64,000 bases of DNA from Pseudomonadota bacterium (GTDB taxonomy: Bacteria > Chloroflexota > UBA5177), in assembly GCA_021324655.1 (NCBI GenBank), contig JAJPIP010000039.1, forward strand, positions 1 through 64,000, written 5' to 3'. The translations under genes were made by a program, and so were the position numbers. Under the pieces are notes generated by a model. The model was given only the letters and a program-made list of their open reading frames with translations, was not told the DNA's origin and ran no database searches. Numbering within the stretch: the first letter of the stretch is position 1; the number at the start of each line of letters is the position of its first letter. Shown one piece after another: positions 52,331 to 61,510 of the stretch.

Positions 52331-54304
52331 TTAGATGTCGACCTGTGTTCCCAGGCTGACCGTACGATCGACGGGCAGACCGAAGTATTCCGCCGGGTTA
52401 GCTGCATTGTGAGCGAGCGCGATGAAGAGGCGTTTCCGCCAGATGTTCATGCCGGGTCGGCGCGTGACCCGCAACGTGATGCGTGAGAGGAAGTAGAGCG
52501 CCTCACTCGCGGCGACCGTGCCCTGCATGCCTTCGATCCCTTGCTCCGCCACACGGTCCAGAGCGGCCGGGAGATCCAGCTCGTCCTGGAAGCCAAATTC
52601 AACTGTAACGTGAACGACGCCGTCGCTCGGGTCGCCCAGATGGTCAACGGTCAGCCGCTTCTCCCAGGGGATGTGCGGGACCTGGGCCGTGCGCTCTGAC
52701 ATGATAACCACGTGCTGGTGGAGCACGCGGTTGTACTCGACGTTGGCACGCAGCGCGAGAGGAGCCGTGTCGCTGCCGGGGTGCGGGAAGACGGCGATGC
52801 CCGGTACGCGGTACAGCTCTTTGTGGCGTAGCGCGGCAAGGAACTCTGCCAGGGAACCCTCCTGCTCCGTGCGGCGCGCCGTCACTATTTCCCGCCCCTT
52901 CTGCCAGGTCGTCATCGTGGTGAAGACCAGCAACGCGATCAGCAGCGTCAACCAGCCGCCGTCCAGGACCTTGGTGAGATTGGCGGCGAAGAAAATGATC
53001 TCAACACCGCCGACCAGCGCCGCAAACAGCGCTACTTTCCAGACCTCCCAGTGCCACTGTACGCGCGCGACGGTCAAAAACAGGGCAGTGGTAATGAGAA
53101 ACGTCCCGGTGACCGCGACGCCGTAGGCAGCGGCCAGGCGAACGGAGTGCCGGAAGGTGAGGGTCACCACCAGAACGGCGAGGAACAGGGCCCAGTTGAC
53201 ACTCGGTACATAGATCTGGCCGACGGTCTGCTCGGACGTATGCCGAATGTGCAGGTGCGGCAGGAATCCAAGGCGAAGCGCTTGCTGTGAAACGGAGTAA
53301 GCGCCCGAAATCACGGCCTGAGAAGCGATCACGGTCGCGGCCGTCGCCAACACCACCATCGGAATCTGCGCCCAGGGAGGGAGTAGCAGAAAAAACGGAT
53401 TGCTGCGCATGGCGGGCGCGCGCAAGACCAGCGCCCCCTGCGCCAGATAGTTGACCACGAGCGCGGGGAACACGACGACAAACCACGCGGAGCGAATCGG
53501 ACCGCGCCCAAAGTGGCCAAGGTCGGCATACAGAGCTTCGGCGCCGGTAATGGCCAGGACCACCGCTCCCATAGCGACGAAACCCGTCCAGGGCTGGGCG
53601 GCGAGGAAGGCGATGCCGTATGTCGGCGACAGGCCCAGCAGGATGCGCGGATTCCGAAACAGCTCCGGCAATCCGGTGACGGCCAGCGCGCCGAACCACA
53701 GCAGCATGACAGGGCCGAAGATGCTGCCGACGCGCTGCGTGCCCCAGCGTTGGACCATGAACAAAAGGGCGAGAATCACGGCGGCGATGGGCACTACGGC
53801 GTCGGCCAGGCGCGGTGCCGGCACCTCGAGCCCCTCGACGGCAGAGAGCACCGAGATCGATGGGGTAATGACGCTGTCGCCATAAAACAGTGCCGCCCCC
53901 AGCACGCCCAGTGTCAGAACAAACGTGACAGGCCCGACGCCGGCTCGCTCCAGCGCCCACCGGGCCATGGCCCCCAGAGCCATGACGCCGCCCTCGCCGT
54001 CGTTGTCGGCCCGCAGAACGAAGACGACGTACTTGAGCGACACGATCAGGATCAGTGACCAGACGACGAGCGAGATAATGCCATAGACGCCGGCCGCGGT
54101 GGGATGGACAGCGCCGTTGTCGATCGTAAAAATGGAGTGAATCGCGTAGAGCGGGCTGGTACCGATGTCCCCGAAGACCACTCCGAGAGCGCCCAGGGCC
54201 AGGGCAGCACGTCCTGCCTGATGCGCCGGTTGTTCGCCGACTTCCGGCCCCGGACTCACGGCGATCGCGGGATCGGGCGGGACTCCCGGTGTCGCCTCCG
54301 CCAC
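52331..54304 (-). CDS. kup: KUP-family potassium uptake transporter
   Basis: About 657 residues from GTG 54304. An earlier in-frame start at 54382 would overlap the neighbouring gene. After a short leader the first helix carries ALALGALGVVFGDIGTSPLYA, the KUP signature, and about twelve helices follow, e.g. VFVLRADNDGEGGVMAL and FYGDSVITPSISVLSAVEGLEV. The C-terminal cytoplasmic domain of about 180 residues (VPGIAVFPHPGSDTAPLAL) is normal for the family. It mediates proton-coupled potassium uptake. Confidence 0.95.
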   Translation of the reverse strand: MAEATPGVPPDPAIAVSPGPEVGEQPAHQAGRAALALGALGVVFGDIGTSPLYAIHSIFTIDNGAVHPTAAGVYGIISLVVWSLILIVSLKYVVFVLRADNDGEGGVMALGAMARWALERAGVGPVTFVLTLGVLGAALFYGDSVITPSISVLSAVEGLEVPAPRLADAVVPIAAVILALLFMVQRWGTQRVGSIFGPVMLLWFGALAVTGLPELFRNPRILLGLSPTYGIAFLAAQPWTGFVAMGAVVLAITGAEALYADLGHFGRGPIRSAWFVVVFPALVVNYLAQGALVLRAPAMRSNPFFLLLPPWAQIPMVVLATAATVIASQAVISGAYSVSQQALRLGFLPHLHIRHTSEQTVGQIYVPSVNWALFLAVLVVTLTFRHSVRLAAAYGVAVTGTFLITTALFLTVARVQWHWEVWKVALFAALVGGVEIIFFAANLTKVLDGGWLTLLIALLVFTTMTTWQKGREIVTARRTEQEGSLAEFLAALRHKELYRVPGIAVFPHPGSDTAPLALRANVEYNRVLHQHVVIMSERTAQVPHIPWEKRLTVDHLGDPSDGVVHVTVEFGFQDELDLPAALDRVAEQGIEGMQGTVAASEALYFLSRITLRVTRRPGMNIWRKRLFIALAHNAANPAEYFGLPVDRTVSLGTQVDI

Positions 54305-54333
54305 GTGTACTCTGCCTTTCCGGCCGGCGTCAG

Positions 54334-54672
54334 TCAGCCGGTGCTTCCCTCCGGAACCGTCATCTCCGTCAGCTTGGACCATTCTGTACCCGGGACCTCG
54401 ACATTAACGATGTCTGGAGTCTCGGCCAGAAGTGACGGCGTCTCACGTATCGCTTTCTTGAAGTGGTCGGAGTTGACATGGTCAAGGCCGGCCTGACCGT
54501 CACGGAACGCTTCGATGAGGACATACTCGTTCGGGTTCTCCACACTGCGTGACCACTCAAACCACAGGTTGCCCGGTTCCCGCCGCGTCGCTTCGGTGAA
54601 GTCGCGTACCACCTCCGCAAAGCTGTCGGCATACTGTGGCCGCACTTTGAACTTTGCCGTGATGAAGATCAT
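54334..54672 (-). CDS. Antibiotic biosynthesis monooxygenase (ABM) domain protein
   Basis: A 112-residue protein from ATG 54672, preceded by AGGAGGC. MIFITAKFKVRPQYADSFAE, the helix TEATRREPGNLWFEWSRSV and YVLIEAFRDGQAGLDHVNSDHF give the dimeric alpha-beta barrel of YgiN/ABM-type proteins, often acting on quinols or as heme-degrading enzymes. The specific reaction is unknown. It lies 29 bases upstream of kup on the same strand. Confidence 0.88.
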   Translation of the reverse strand: MIFITAKFKVRPQYADSFAEVVRDFTEATRREPGNLWFEWSRSVENPNEYVLIEAFRDGQAGLDHVNSDHFKKAIRETPSLLAETPDIVNVEVPGTEWSKLTEMTVPEGSTG

Positions 54673-54810
54673 GGCGTTGCCTCCTGTCAGCCGGCGGCGC
54701 AAGAAGCGAGCCAAAACCACGCTCCTGGCATACGCGGAGGCCGCGCCGACCGGGGGACGCGGCGAGTCATCCTCCGAATGGCAGGAGTAGCATAGGGAGG
54801 ACGGCCCGTC

Positions 54811-55116
54811 ATGATCGTCGAGCAAATTCGATACTACCTCGCCGAAGAGAACCTGGAAGACTTCCTCGCAGCACGGCGCGAGTTGAGCAGTTTGCGCGCT
54901 CGTCTTGATCTTCCCGAGGGACGATCTCTCATTGCGGACCCCGTTCCCGACGAAGGTCCCGCTGTCGTGTGGCAGTGCGGCTATGACGACGAGGGGCAGA
55001 TGGGGCTGGCGGAAGCACGCCTGATGGGGAGTGAGGAATACGCGTCGGCCCGCGAACGCATCAACGCCCTGGTCGAGCGCGTCGTCCTCGAACTCTACAG
55101 CGCGGACGGCGACTAG
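54811..55116 (+). CDS. Small protein, possibly dimeric alpha-beta barrel
   Basis: A 101-residue protein starting MIVEQIRYYLAEENLEDFLAARRELSSLR, with GGGAGGA upstream. The strand at the start, the long helix and the later strand AVVWQCGYDDEGQ are those of ABM/NIPSNAP-like ferredoxin folds. It is divergent from the ABM protein at 54334. It has no catalytic signature. Confidence 0.65.
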   Translation: MIVEQIRYYLAEENLEDFLAARRELSSLRARLDLPEGRSLIADPVPDEGPAVVWQCGYDDEGQMGLAEARLMGSEEYASARERINALVERVVLELYSADGD

Positions 55117-55217
55117 CCCGCCGGCAGCCCCGCCTCACCGTCCCCGCTTCGACGGCGGCCGGCAAGCGTGTTCGCATCCCCTCCCCGCGTAAATCTGCTC
55201 GCACCCGAGGAGCCGGC

Positions 55218-55430
55218 ATGCCGAACCACGCCGCCCCATGTGCAGCCCCAGCTCCCGGCCACGGCCGCTCCCCGGTTCTGAACGACGGCCGCCGACACGC
55301 CTCCGTCTCGTCTCCGGGTGACGTCGACGTTGTAGCGGTGGATCTGCTCGTCGCGATGGCAGAGCTCATCCGCATCTGCGTTGTCGTCATACAACATTTG
55401 ACGTTTGCCAATGACCGAAACACAAAGTAG
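55218..55430 (+). CDS. Doubtful small ORF
   Basis: A 70-codon frame with GAGGAG five bases before ATG 55218. The C-terminal half (VDVVAVDLLVAMAELIRICVVV) is hydrophobic; the first half is of low complexity. It resembles nothing I know and could be noise in the 336-base gap before the response regulator. Confidence 0.25.
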   Translation: MPNHAAPCAAPAPGHGRSPVLNDGRRHASVSSPGDVDVVAVDLLVAMAELIRICVVVIQHLTFANDRNTK

Positions 55431-55433
55431 AGT
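55405..55433 (+). promoter_or_regulatory. Candidate promoter of the single-domain response regulator
   Basis: TTGCCA (55405-55410), a 17-base spacer and TAGAGT (55428-55433) precede the ribosome-binding site AAAGGAG and the ATG at 55453. The leader would be about 13 bases. Confidence 0.45.
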
Positions 55434-55452
55434 GGCGGCAAAAGGAGACACG

Positions 55453-55872
55453 ATGGCGACCGTGCTTATCGTGGAGGACGATGCGTCGCTGCGCGCCCTC
55501 CTGCACGACTTCCTCGCGGCGGCGTGTCTGGATTCCGTGGGAATCGAGTGCCTGGGGCAAATCGAGCGTACCCGACTGCCGCTGTATCCGGACCTCGTCA
55601 TCGTCGACCTCTTGTTCCACGACGGCTCGGGCGTCGAGGCCACCGCCGGCCTCCGCCGGCTCGGCCTGGACGACATCCCGGCCATCGCCTTGACGTCGTC
55701 GCACTTCGCCTCCCGAGAGGTCCGAGACGCCGGATACTTCGCGGCAGTCCTGGAGAAGCCGTTCGATCTGGACGATTTTCTCGCAGTGGTGTCGAGGCTG
55801 GTGCCGGACCAACCGAATAGGTTCGAACGAGAAGATCATCCGGAACGTCTCGTGGCTCGGCAAAGGCGCTGA
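55453..55872 (+). CDS. Single-domain response regulator
   Basis: A 139-residue receiver domain starting MATVLIVEDDASLRALLHDF, with the phospho-acceptor Asp52 in LVIVDLLFHD, a Thr in IALTSSHF and the Lys in VLEKPFDLDD. There is no output domain, so it works as a CheY/Spo0F-like signalling protein or phospho-relay. No kinase lies beside it; the orphan PAS kinase at 2209 is a possible partner only by elimination. Confidence 0.9.
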   Translation: MATVLIVEDDASLRALLHDFLAAACLDSVGIECLGQIERTRLPLYPDLVIVDLLFHDGSGVEATAGLRRLGLDDIPAIALTSSHFASREVRDAGYFAAVLEKPFDLDDFLAVVSRLVPDQPNRFEREDHPERLVARQRR

Positions 55873-56028
55873 GCACCGCGTTTGATAACGGCCTGGCCTC
55901 GGCGTCGCATCGCTATCCGGCCAAGCTGACGCCGAGATATTCCTGGAGCCCGGTCGGCGTCGCCGGCCGCTCAGGTCCTGCAAAGTCAGCCCGGGGGCCC
56001 GCGCATACCCGGAGAGCGGCGTGTCGCT

Positions 56029-56358
56029 CTATCGTTTCCTGACGCCCGGCGGCCGCCGGGGCATGCCGAGACGAACCGACACGCCGAGCACGCCAAGGTC
56101 AAGGCCGATGTGGAACCGAGGACCAGGCGGTGATGTCTCGCTCACGACGACACGCCGGTCGTACTCCGTACGCTGCCCCCGATCGCGCAATACCTCGTAG
56201 GCACGCTGGACTGCCTGGAATCGACCGGTCGCCGCGGGATCGGGGTTGTGATCGGGATGATAGCGGCGGACCAGCCGGTGGTACGCCGTGGTGATCTCGT
56301 CCTCCGAGGCGTCCGGCTCAACCCCGAGGATGCCGTACAAGTCTTCATCCGAGTTCAC
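56029..56358 (-). CDS. Short J-domain protein
   Basis: A 109-residue protein from GTG 56358, preceded by GGGAGGC. The J-domain (LYGILGVEPDASEDEITTAYHRLVRRYHPD in outline) fills the first 70 residues, with the HPD motif in RRYHPDHNP. The remaining 40 residues (FHIGLDLGVLGVSVRLGMPRR) have no known domain. Unlike the J-protein at 3663 it has no membrane anchor. Confidence 0.87.
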   Translation of the reverse strand: MNSDEDLYGILGVEPDASEDEITTAYHRLVRRYHPDHNPDPAATGRFQAVQRAYEVLRDRGQRTEYDRRVVVSETSPPGPRFHIGLDLGVLGVSVRLGMPRRPPGVRKR

Positions 56359-56531
56359 GTTGCCTCCCGCAGACTCTGATGCAGCCTGTCTATACTCCCG
56401 ACCATCGCATTTGTCGTGCCACGCGGGACTCGAACCGATCCTTTCCCGGCCGGTATGTCCCAAGCAGCTATGTGCGAGCGGCGGCGATCTCATAGACGCC
56501 TTCGGCGGTGTGCCGGCGAGGCATTGGCTTT

Positions 56532-56560
56532 GACTTGATACCGTCCGAGCGCTACGATGG
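56532..56560 (+). promoter_or_regulatory. Promoter of the secreted repeat protein gene
   Basis: TTGACT (56532-56537), a spacer of exactly 17 bases and TACGAT (56555-56560) lie about 30 bases before the start of the gene at 56590. Both boxes are close to the housekeeping consensus. Confidence 0.7.
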
Positions 56561-56589
56561 CCGCATCTTGACGGACCGGGGCGGAGGCG

Positions 56590-59037
56590 GTGAGGACGAT
56601 GGCGACAGAGGGGGGCAGTAGACCTAATGTGTCGACGGTGGGCCGGAGCGTCGCCATCCTGCTGGCTGTCATGCTCTCCTTCGCGGTCCAGTCACACCGT
56701 CTCGGCACGGCGACGCCGGTCGCCGCCCACGGCGTCAGGACGCTCGGGCATACAGCCCTCCTGATCGAACCCAATGTTGGACAGGCCAATCCGGCGATCA
56801 GGTTCATCGTTCATGGCCCCGGTTATGAGGCGTTTCTCGGCCGGACCGGCATCGCATTCGTGTCGACCCCTCTGTCACGCCGGCGCGCGCGCATGACGCC
56901 CCCCGGCCTCACGCGGCCCCTCAGCGCGCACCGGCCCATCCAACCGACAGTCCAGGCCATCGCCGTCCAGTTTTCCGGCGCCAATCCCGACGCGCGAGCG
57001 ATTGCAACCAGGAGGCAAGCGGCCCATGTCAATTACTTCCTCGGATCGCGGCCGCGGCACTGGCACACCGACATCCCCACCTATGGTGCCGTGCTCTACC
57101 GTCATCTCTATCCCGGGATCGATCTCCAATATGTGGCAGGGCGAACCCTGGAATACCGCTGGATCATTCACCCCGGCGCGAATCCCGCCCGCATCGCCAT
57201 GCGCCTCCACGACCCGCTCCGCGGCGACGGAAGGGCTGTCTTCACCATCGTGCGGGGCGCGCTCCGGGCGGGAAACATCCGTGGAGCCCTGGTCGCATCG
57301 CCGCCACGCGCGAACCAACCTGCCCTCCATTCCCCCGTCCACGTCTCTTTCCGAGTTGATGGGCCGATCGCTCGCCTTCACGTCGGGCGGTATGACCACA
57401 AGCGGACGCTCGTCGTGGATCCGCAGCTGGTTTACACCTATCTCATCGGCGGCATCGGACAGGTACAAACCTATAACTCCATAGCTGTCGATGCCTCGGG
57501 CGCCGCCTACGTGGTCGGAGACACCGATGCCCCCGACTTCCTGACGGTCAATCCCTTCCAGGGGAGCATCAGCGGGGCGGCATGCCAGGCGAACACCGAA
57601 TCGGAGCCCTGCCCCGATGCCTTTGTCATGAAGATCGCGCCGAATGGCCGGGACGTGGTGTACAGCACGTACCTTGGCGGCAGCCAGATAGAGAGTGGGA
57701 ATGCCGTTGCGGTGGATCCGGCAGGCGAGGCAACCGTCACGGGGGCGACGCTCTCCGCCGATTTCCCCACCGCCCATGCTCTGCTGCCCTCGTTCAGGGG
57801 AGGTGACATATTTGGTGATGCGTTTGTCACCCGGTTGAGCGCGCCGGGCGATGGCCTGGTCTTCAGCACCTACCTCGGCGGCAGCCAGGATGACAGCGGG
57901 CAAGCCGTCGCGGTCGATGGCTCCGGAGACACGTACGTCACCGGCAATACGCGATCCGACGACTTCCCGACCCGCCAACCTCTTCAGGGTCAGCGGGCGC
58001 CTGGAACCTGTACCTACGATCTGCAAACTAACACGCTCACTCTGCCCTGTGAAGACGCCTTCGTCACCGAACTGAGCCCGACTGACCAGCTACTCTTCAG
58101 CACGTACTTTGGCGGTGATAGCGACGATGAGAGCAGCGGCATTGCGGTCGACGGAACCGGGGACATCTACGTCTCGGGTGTCACCGGATCGGATGACCTG
58201 GGTGTCACGGCGAATCCGTTTCAAGGATTGACGGTCTCCGGCTCCAAGAACGATGGATTCGTCCTCAAGCTCGCTCCCTCGGGCAGACAGAGGTTGTACT
58301 CGCTGTACTTCCCTATCCAGGCATATGGCATCGCTTGTGCTCCGGGCGGTGATGTCATCGTCGTGGGAACCGCCGACGAGACAGACGACGTCACGGGAAG
58401 CAGCGGAGCATTCCAGCCCGCAGCGTTAGGCGGGCAGGACGCGTACGTCGCGCGGCTCAACGCAACAGGGAGTGCCGTGAGATACGCCACCTTCCTCGGC
58501 GGGTCCGATGATGACATAGGCCTGGCGGTGGCTAGTGACTCTGCCGGTGATGCATACGTGGTCGGAGGGACGGCCTCTACCGACTTTCCACAGAAAGGCT
58601 CCTTCGGGTCCCCGCCCGTGCCGGGTGATACGGGCGTATCGCCGGGGACGGCGTTCATATCCGAGATCAGCCCCGACGGCGCAAGTCTGGTATACAGCTC
58701 GTATCTCGGCGGAGGTGCCGGCGATCTCGCGTGGGCGGTTGCCGTGGACGACACCGGGTCCGCATACCTCACGGGCGACGTGGGCACTAACGGTTTCCCA
58801 AGCGTGGGAAGCGGAGGAGTCGACCCATCCGATGCCGATGGATTCATCGCCAAGGTATCTGCCGGCTCCGTCCTCCCCACGGTCACCCCATCGCCCACCG
58901 TGACCCCGTCACCAACCCCGAAGCCGGCGGCGACGCCGCGGCCAACCGCTCGGCCGGGAAAGCACAAGTCAAAGCCGTGCCGGAAGGGATACCGCCGCCG
59001 CCACGGCAAGTGCGTGCGCGTCAAGAAGTCGCACTGA
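56590..59037 (+). CDS. Large secreted SBBP-type beta-propeller repeat protein
   Basis: An 815-residue protein (GTG 56590; ATG 56599 also possible) with a signal-like hydrophobic stretch (VAILLAVMLSFAVQSH). An N-terminal domain (about 55-290) contains NYFLGSRPRHWHTDIPTYGAVLYRHLYPGIDL in two pieces, as in proteins with SBBP repeats. About eight repeats follow, each built around YSTYLGGS-x-D-x5-AVAVD-x-G-x-x-YV-TG-x-T-x-S-x-DFP. The C-terminus is a Pro/Thr linker and a basic tail with two Cys (PCRKGYRRRHGKCVRVKK). It is probably surface-attached; its ligand is unknown. Confidence 0.9.
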   Translation: MRTMATEGGSRPNVSTVGRSVAILLAVMLSFAVQSHRLGTATPVAAHGVRTLGHTALLIEPNVGQANPAIRFIVHGPGYEAFLGRTGIAFVSTPLSRRRARMTPPGLTRPLSAHRPIQPTVQAIAVQFSGANPDARAIATRRQAAHVNYFLGSRPRHWHTDIPTYGAVLYRHLYPGIDLQYVAGRTLEYRWIIHPGANPARIAMRLHDPLRGDGRAVFTIVRGALRAGNIRGALVASPPRANQPALHSPVHVSFRVDGPIARLHVGRYDHKRTLVVDPQLVYTYLIGGIGQVQTYNSIAVDASGAAYVVGDTDAPDFLTVNPFQGSISGAACQANTESEPCPDAFVMKIAPNGRDVVYSTYLGGSQIESGNAVAVDPAGEATVTGATLSADFPTAHALLPSFRGGDIFGDAFVTRLSAPGDGLVFSTYLGGSQDDSGQAVAVDGSGDTYVTGNTRSDDFPTRQPLQGQRAPGTCTYDLQTNTLTLPCEDAFVTELSPTDQLLFSTYFGGDSDDESSGIAVDGTGDIYVSGVTGSDDLGVTANPFQGLTVSGSKNDGFVLKLAPSGRQRLYSLYFPIQAYGIACAPGGDVIVVGTADETDDVTGSSGAFQPAALGGQDAYVARLNATGSAVRYATFLGGSDDDIGLAVASDSAGDAYVVGGTASTDFPQKGSFGSPPVPGDTGVSPGTAFISEISPDGASLVYSSYLGGGAGDLAWAVAVDDTGSAYLTGDVGTNGFPSVGSGGVDPSDADGFIAKVSAGSVLPTVTPSPTVTPSPTPKPAATPRPTARPGKHKSKPCRKGYRRRHGKCVRVKKSH

Positions 59038-59142
59038 GGAGCCGCGGCTCCGGGGATAGGCGGTCCACGCCGCAGGCGCAGACCGGCAACGGCATGAGCC
59101 GCCGGACCTTTCGGCCCCGCCTGGCCCCTCCGCCGGTCTTGA

Positions 59143-60006
59143 TCACGGGACGCGATGCCAGCGGTAGCCGCTCTCCTGATTCCCGAGTATCCGGCCCCAT
59201 GGCGGGAACGTCTCGTGGGTGAAGACGACCAGGGCATCGGTCCCGGCTGCGGCGTCAAGCAGCGAGCGTCGCGACGCTCGCATCTGCTCCGGGTCGGCCC
59301 AGGGCACATTCCAGTCAAGGTGCTCGACCTCGGCCGGGTAATGAAAGAGATCGCCGACCGCGTACAGGGAATCACCCCGGGAGGAAACCCGAATGATGGA
59401 ATGCCCCGGCGATTCGCCCGGGGCCGGAATCATCGCCACACCCGGCACGATCTCACGCTCGCCCTCGACCAGATCGAGCAGTCCGGCATCCGCCACGGCA
59501 CGGATGCGCGCCTCCGGCTCCGGTTCCAGATGCTCGGGGGCGGCGTTCTCCCAGTCGGCACGCCCCAGGAAGACACGGGCATTGGGATAGCGCGGGACAA
59601 GCGTCCCATCCCGCTCCACCGCGAGACCGAACACGTGGTCGAAGTGGGAGTGGGTGATAAGGATATGGGTGATGTCCTCCGGTGAGATGCCCAGTTCGGC
59701 CAGACCCCTCACCACTCCCGGAGTGCGCACTGAGCCCGGCCATTCCTCCTCCCAGTACTCATCACGGCGCGAGCCCGGTTCCCCCAGGCCGGTGTCGATC
59801 AAGATCGTGGCGTCGCCCGTCTGAACGACCAGGACGTTGACATCGCCCGGCACGCTGCCCTCGGCATCGGCGTCGATCACCTGGCGCCACACCTCTTCCG
59901 GCACGGTCAACTCGACCTTCCCCGGCATCATGGCATCGTTGATCGCGGTGGCGGTCACATCACCCACGGAACGAGAGTGCACGTACTCATCCATTGCCTT
60001 CATCAT
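59143..60006 (-). CDS. MBL-fold metallo-hydrolase
   Basis: A 287-residue metallo-beta-lactamase-fold protein. The metal motif is T118-HSHFDH, with ILIDTGLGEPG before it, PAPGESPGHSIIRV and YAVGDLFHYP after it, and a late His in VVFTHETFPPWG. The layout is that of lactonase/arylsulfatase-like MBL proteins. The substrate is unknown, with a quorum-signal lactone, organophosphate or thioester possible. It converges on the repeat-protein gene. Confidence 0.9.
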   Translation of the reverse strand: MMKAMDEYVHSRSVGDVTATAINDAMMPGKVELTVPEEVWRQVIDADAEGSVPGDVNVLVVQTGDATILIDTGLGEPGSRRDEYWEEEWPGSVRTPGVVRGLAELGISPEDITHILITHSHFDHVFGLAVERDGTLVPRYPNARVFLGRADWENAAPEHLEPEPEARIRAVADAGLLDLVEGEREIVPGVAMIPAPGESPGHSIIRVSSRGDSLYAVGDLFHYPAEVEHLDWNVPWADPEQMRASRRSLLDAAAGTDALVVFTHETFPPWGRILGNQESGYRWHRVP

Positions 60007-60370
60007 CTCATCCCTATCCGCCGAGCCGCGTCTGAATAAGCCGGGCTGCGCTCAAATCCAGGCGAGCGGGCATTAGGGCTCGTGGATTATCTCGTGGTGG
60101 TCGCCCCGCGTGGCGACCAGCCCGGTGTGATCGACGCCGGCGTCAGGCTGGCCGGCACTCGGGCCGGCCACGACGACCCGGCGATGCCGATCATGCACGA
60201 GCCCTAGGAGCCGGGCATCACAAAACTGAAGAAGTTCGGAGAGAGCCGTTACAGTTGACGACTCGCCGATTTGGCGTAGCGCGTAGCGGGGCGCCAAATC
60301 GCGCGACACGCAGAACGGGGTCGCCCTACGCTGTGGAGATACAACCCAACCACAGCAAGGAGACCCCGTC
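60007..60370. other. Intergenic stretch before the transposase
   Basis: No supported gene lies here. An inverted repeat (CGATTTGGCG at 60267-60276, complement at 60292-60301) with a 15-base loop precedes the transposase and may be part of the element end or a structured leader. I could not identify a matching terminal repeat on the other side. Confidence 0.5.
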
Positions 60371-61408
60371 GTGAGAGAGTGTACCCTGATCCGCAAGCGG
60401 GACGTGGAAGCGGGCGTTCCCTTTACCCTGAAGCATTCGGCGTCCTGGTCCTGGACGCATCAGCCGGCTCAGGAGCGTCACCTGGCACCCGGTGCCCGCG
60501 CTCGCCTCCGCATGCTCCAGTGGCACGAGCAGCACGGTCGCAACGTCAGCCACACCTGTCGCCACTTCGGCGTCGCGCGTCCCACCTTCTACCGCTGGCA
60601 GAGGCGCTACCGCTCCTCCGGTCTGGCCGGCTTACGGGATCGCTCCCACCGTCCCCATCAGGTCCGCTGCCCCTCCTGGACCGTCCAGCAGGTCCTCGCC
60701 GTCCACGCTCTGCGCGAACACTATCCGCGCTGGGGCAAGGCCAAGCTTCAACTGCTCCTGGCCCAGCAGGGGATCAATCTCTCGGTCTCGATGGTCGGAC
60801 GGATCCTCCATCATCTGAAGATGAGCGGCCAGCTCCGGGAGGGGAAACGCAAAGGGGTGCGCACCGTCTCCCGTCCTCGTCCCTATGCCGTCCGCAAACC
60901 CCACGACTATGTCATCCGCTCCCCCGGTGACCTGGTCCAGGTCGATACCAAAGATGTCCGCTTCGGCAACGGCGTGACCTTCAAGCATCTCTCGCTCGTC
61001 GACGACCAGAGTCGCTACGCCGTTGCCGAGATCGGCTCCCGTGCCTCCGCCTCCCAGATCACTGCCCACCTTGACCGCATGTTGGCCCGCCTCCCCTTCG
61101 CCGTCCGTGCCATTCAGGTCGATGGCGGTTCCGAGTTCAAGGCGGACTTCGAGTCCTACTGCCACGACCATGACCTCCGGCTCTTCGTGCTGCCGCCCCG
61201 CTCCCCCAAGCTCAACGGCAAGGTCGAGCGTCTGCAGCGCACCTTTGACGAGGAGTGCTACCAATGCCTCGATGTTCCCGTCCACGTCCCCGAGCTTGCG
61301 GCCGGACTTCATGCCTACGAGCAGGTCTACAATCACGTCCGTCCGCACCGCGCCCTCGGGTATCGCACCCCGGCCCAGTACCTCGCCGACCTGGAGGCAT
61401 CCGCATGA
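60371..61408 (+). CDS. IS481-type DDE transposase
   Basis: A 345-residue transposase starting GTG 60371 after AAGGAGA. An N-terminal helix-turn-helix region (SHTCRHFGVARPTFYRWQRRYRSSGLAGLRDRS in pieces) is followed by a retroviral-integrase-like core. The acidic triad is Asp192 (VQVDTKD), Asp251 (IQVDGGSEF) and Glu286 (LNGKVERLQRTF). The length and all three catalytic residues are intact, so it may be active. Neighbouring genes are not obviously interrupted. Confidence 0.92.
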   Translation: MRECTLIRKRDVEAGVPFTLKHSASWSWTHQPAQERHLAPGARARLRMLQWHEQHGRNVSHTCRHFGVARPTFYRWQRRYRSSGLAGLRDRSHRPHQVRCPSWTVQQVLAVHALREHYPRWGKAKLQLLLAQQGINLSVSMVGRILHHLKMSGQLREGKRKGVRTVSRPRPYAVRKPHDYVIRSPGDLVQVDTKDVRFGNGVTFKHLSLVDDQSRYAVAEIGSRASASQITAHLDRMLARLPFAVRAIQVDGGSEFKADFESYCHDHDLRLFVLPPRSPKLNGKVERLQRTFDEECYQCLDVPVHVPELAAGLHAYEQVYNHVRPHRALGYRTPAQYLADLEASA

Positions 61409-61450
61409 GCGGTGTAACACATCACCTGGACCCATACAAAAACCTGGACC
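60371..61450 (+). mobile_element. IS481-family insertion sequence, ends not defined
   Basis: The element is defined by its transposase. Just after the stop codon the 9-mer ACCTGGACC occurs twice, 18 bases apart (61424-61432 and 61442-61450), which may mark the right end. No inverted copy was seen upstream, and no target duplication could be identified, so the true boundaries are open. Confidence 0.5.
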
Positions 61451-61510
61451 GAAACGGGGAGGCCACGCATAATAGACTCTTTGCACCGAGGAGAGGTGGT
61501 AAGGGCGGTG

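Noticed and set aside
60073-60396. A 107-codon minus-strand frame before the transposase
   Set aside because: No ribosome-binding site or motif; it crosses the transposase start and a hairpin, so it is probably not a gene.
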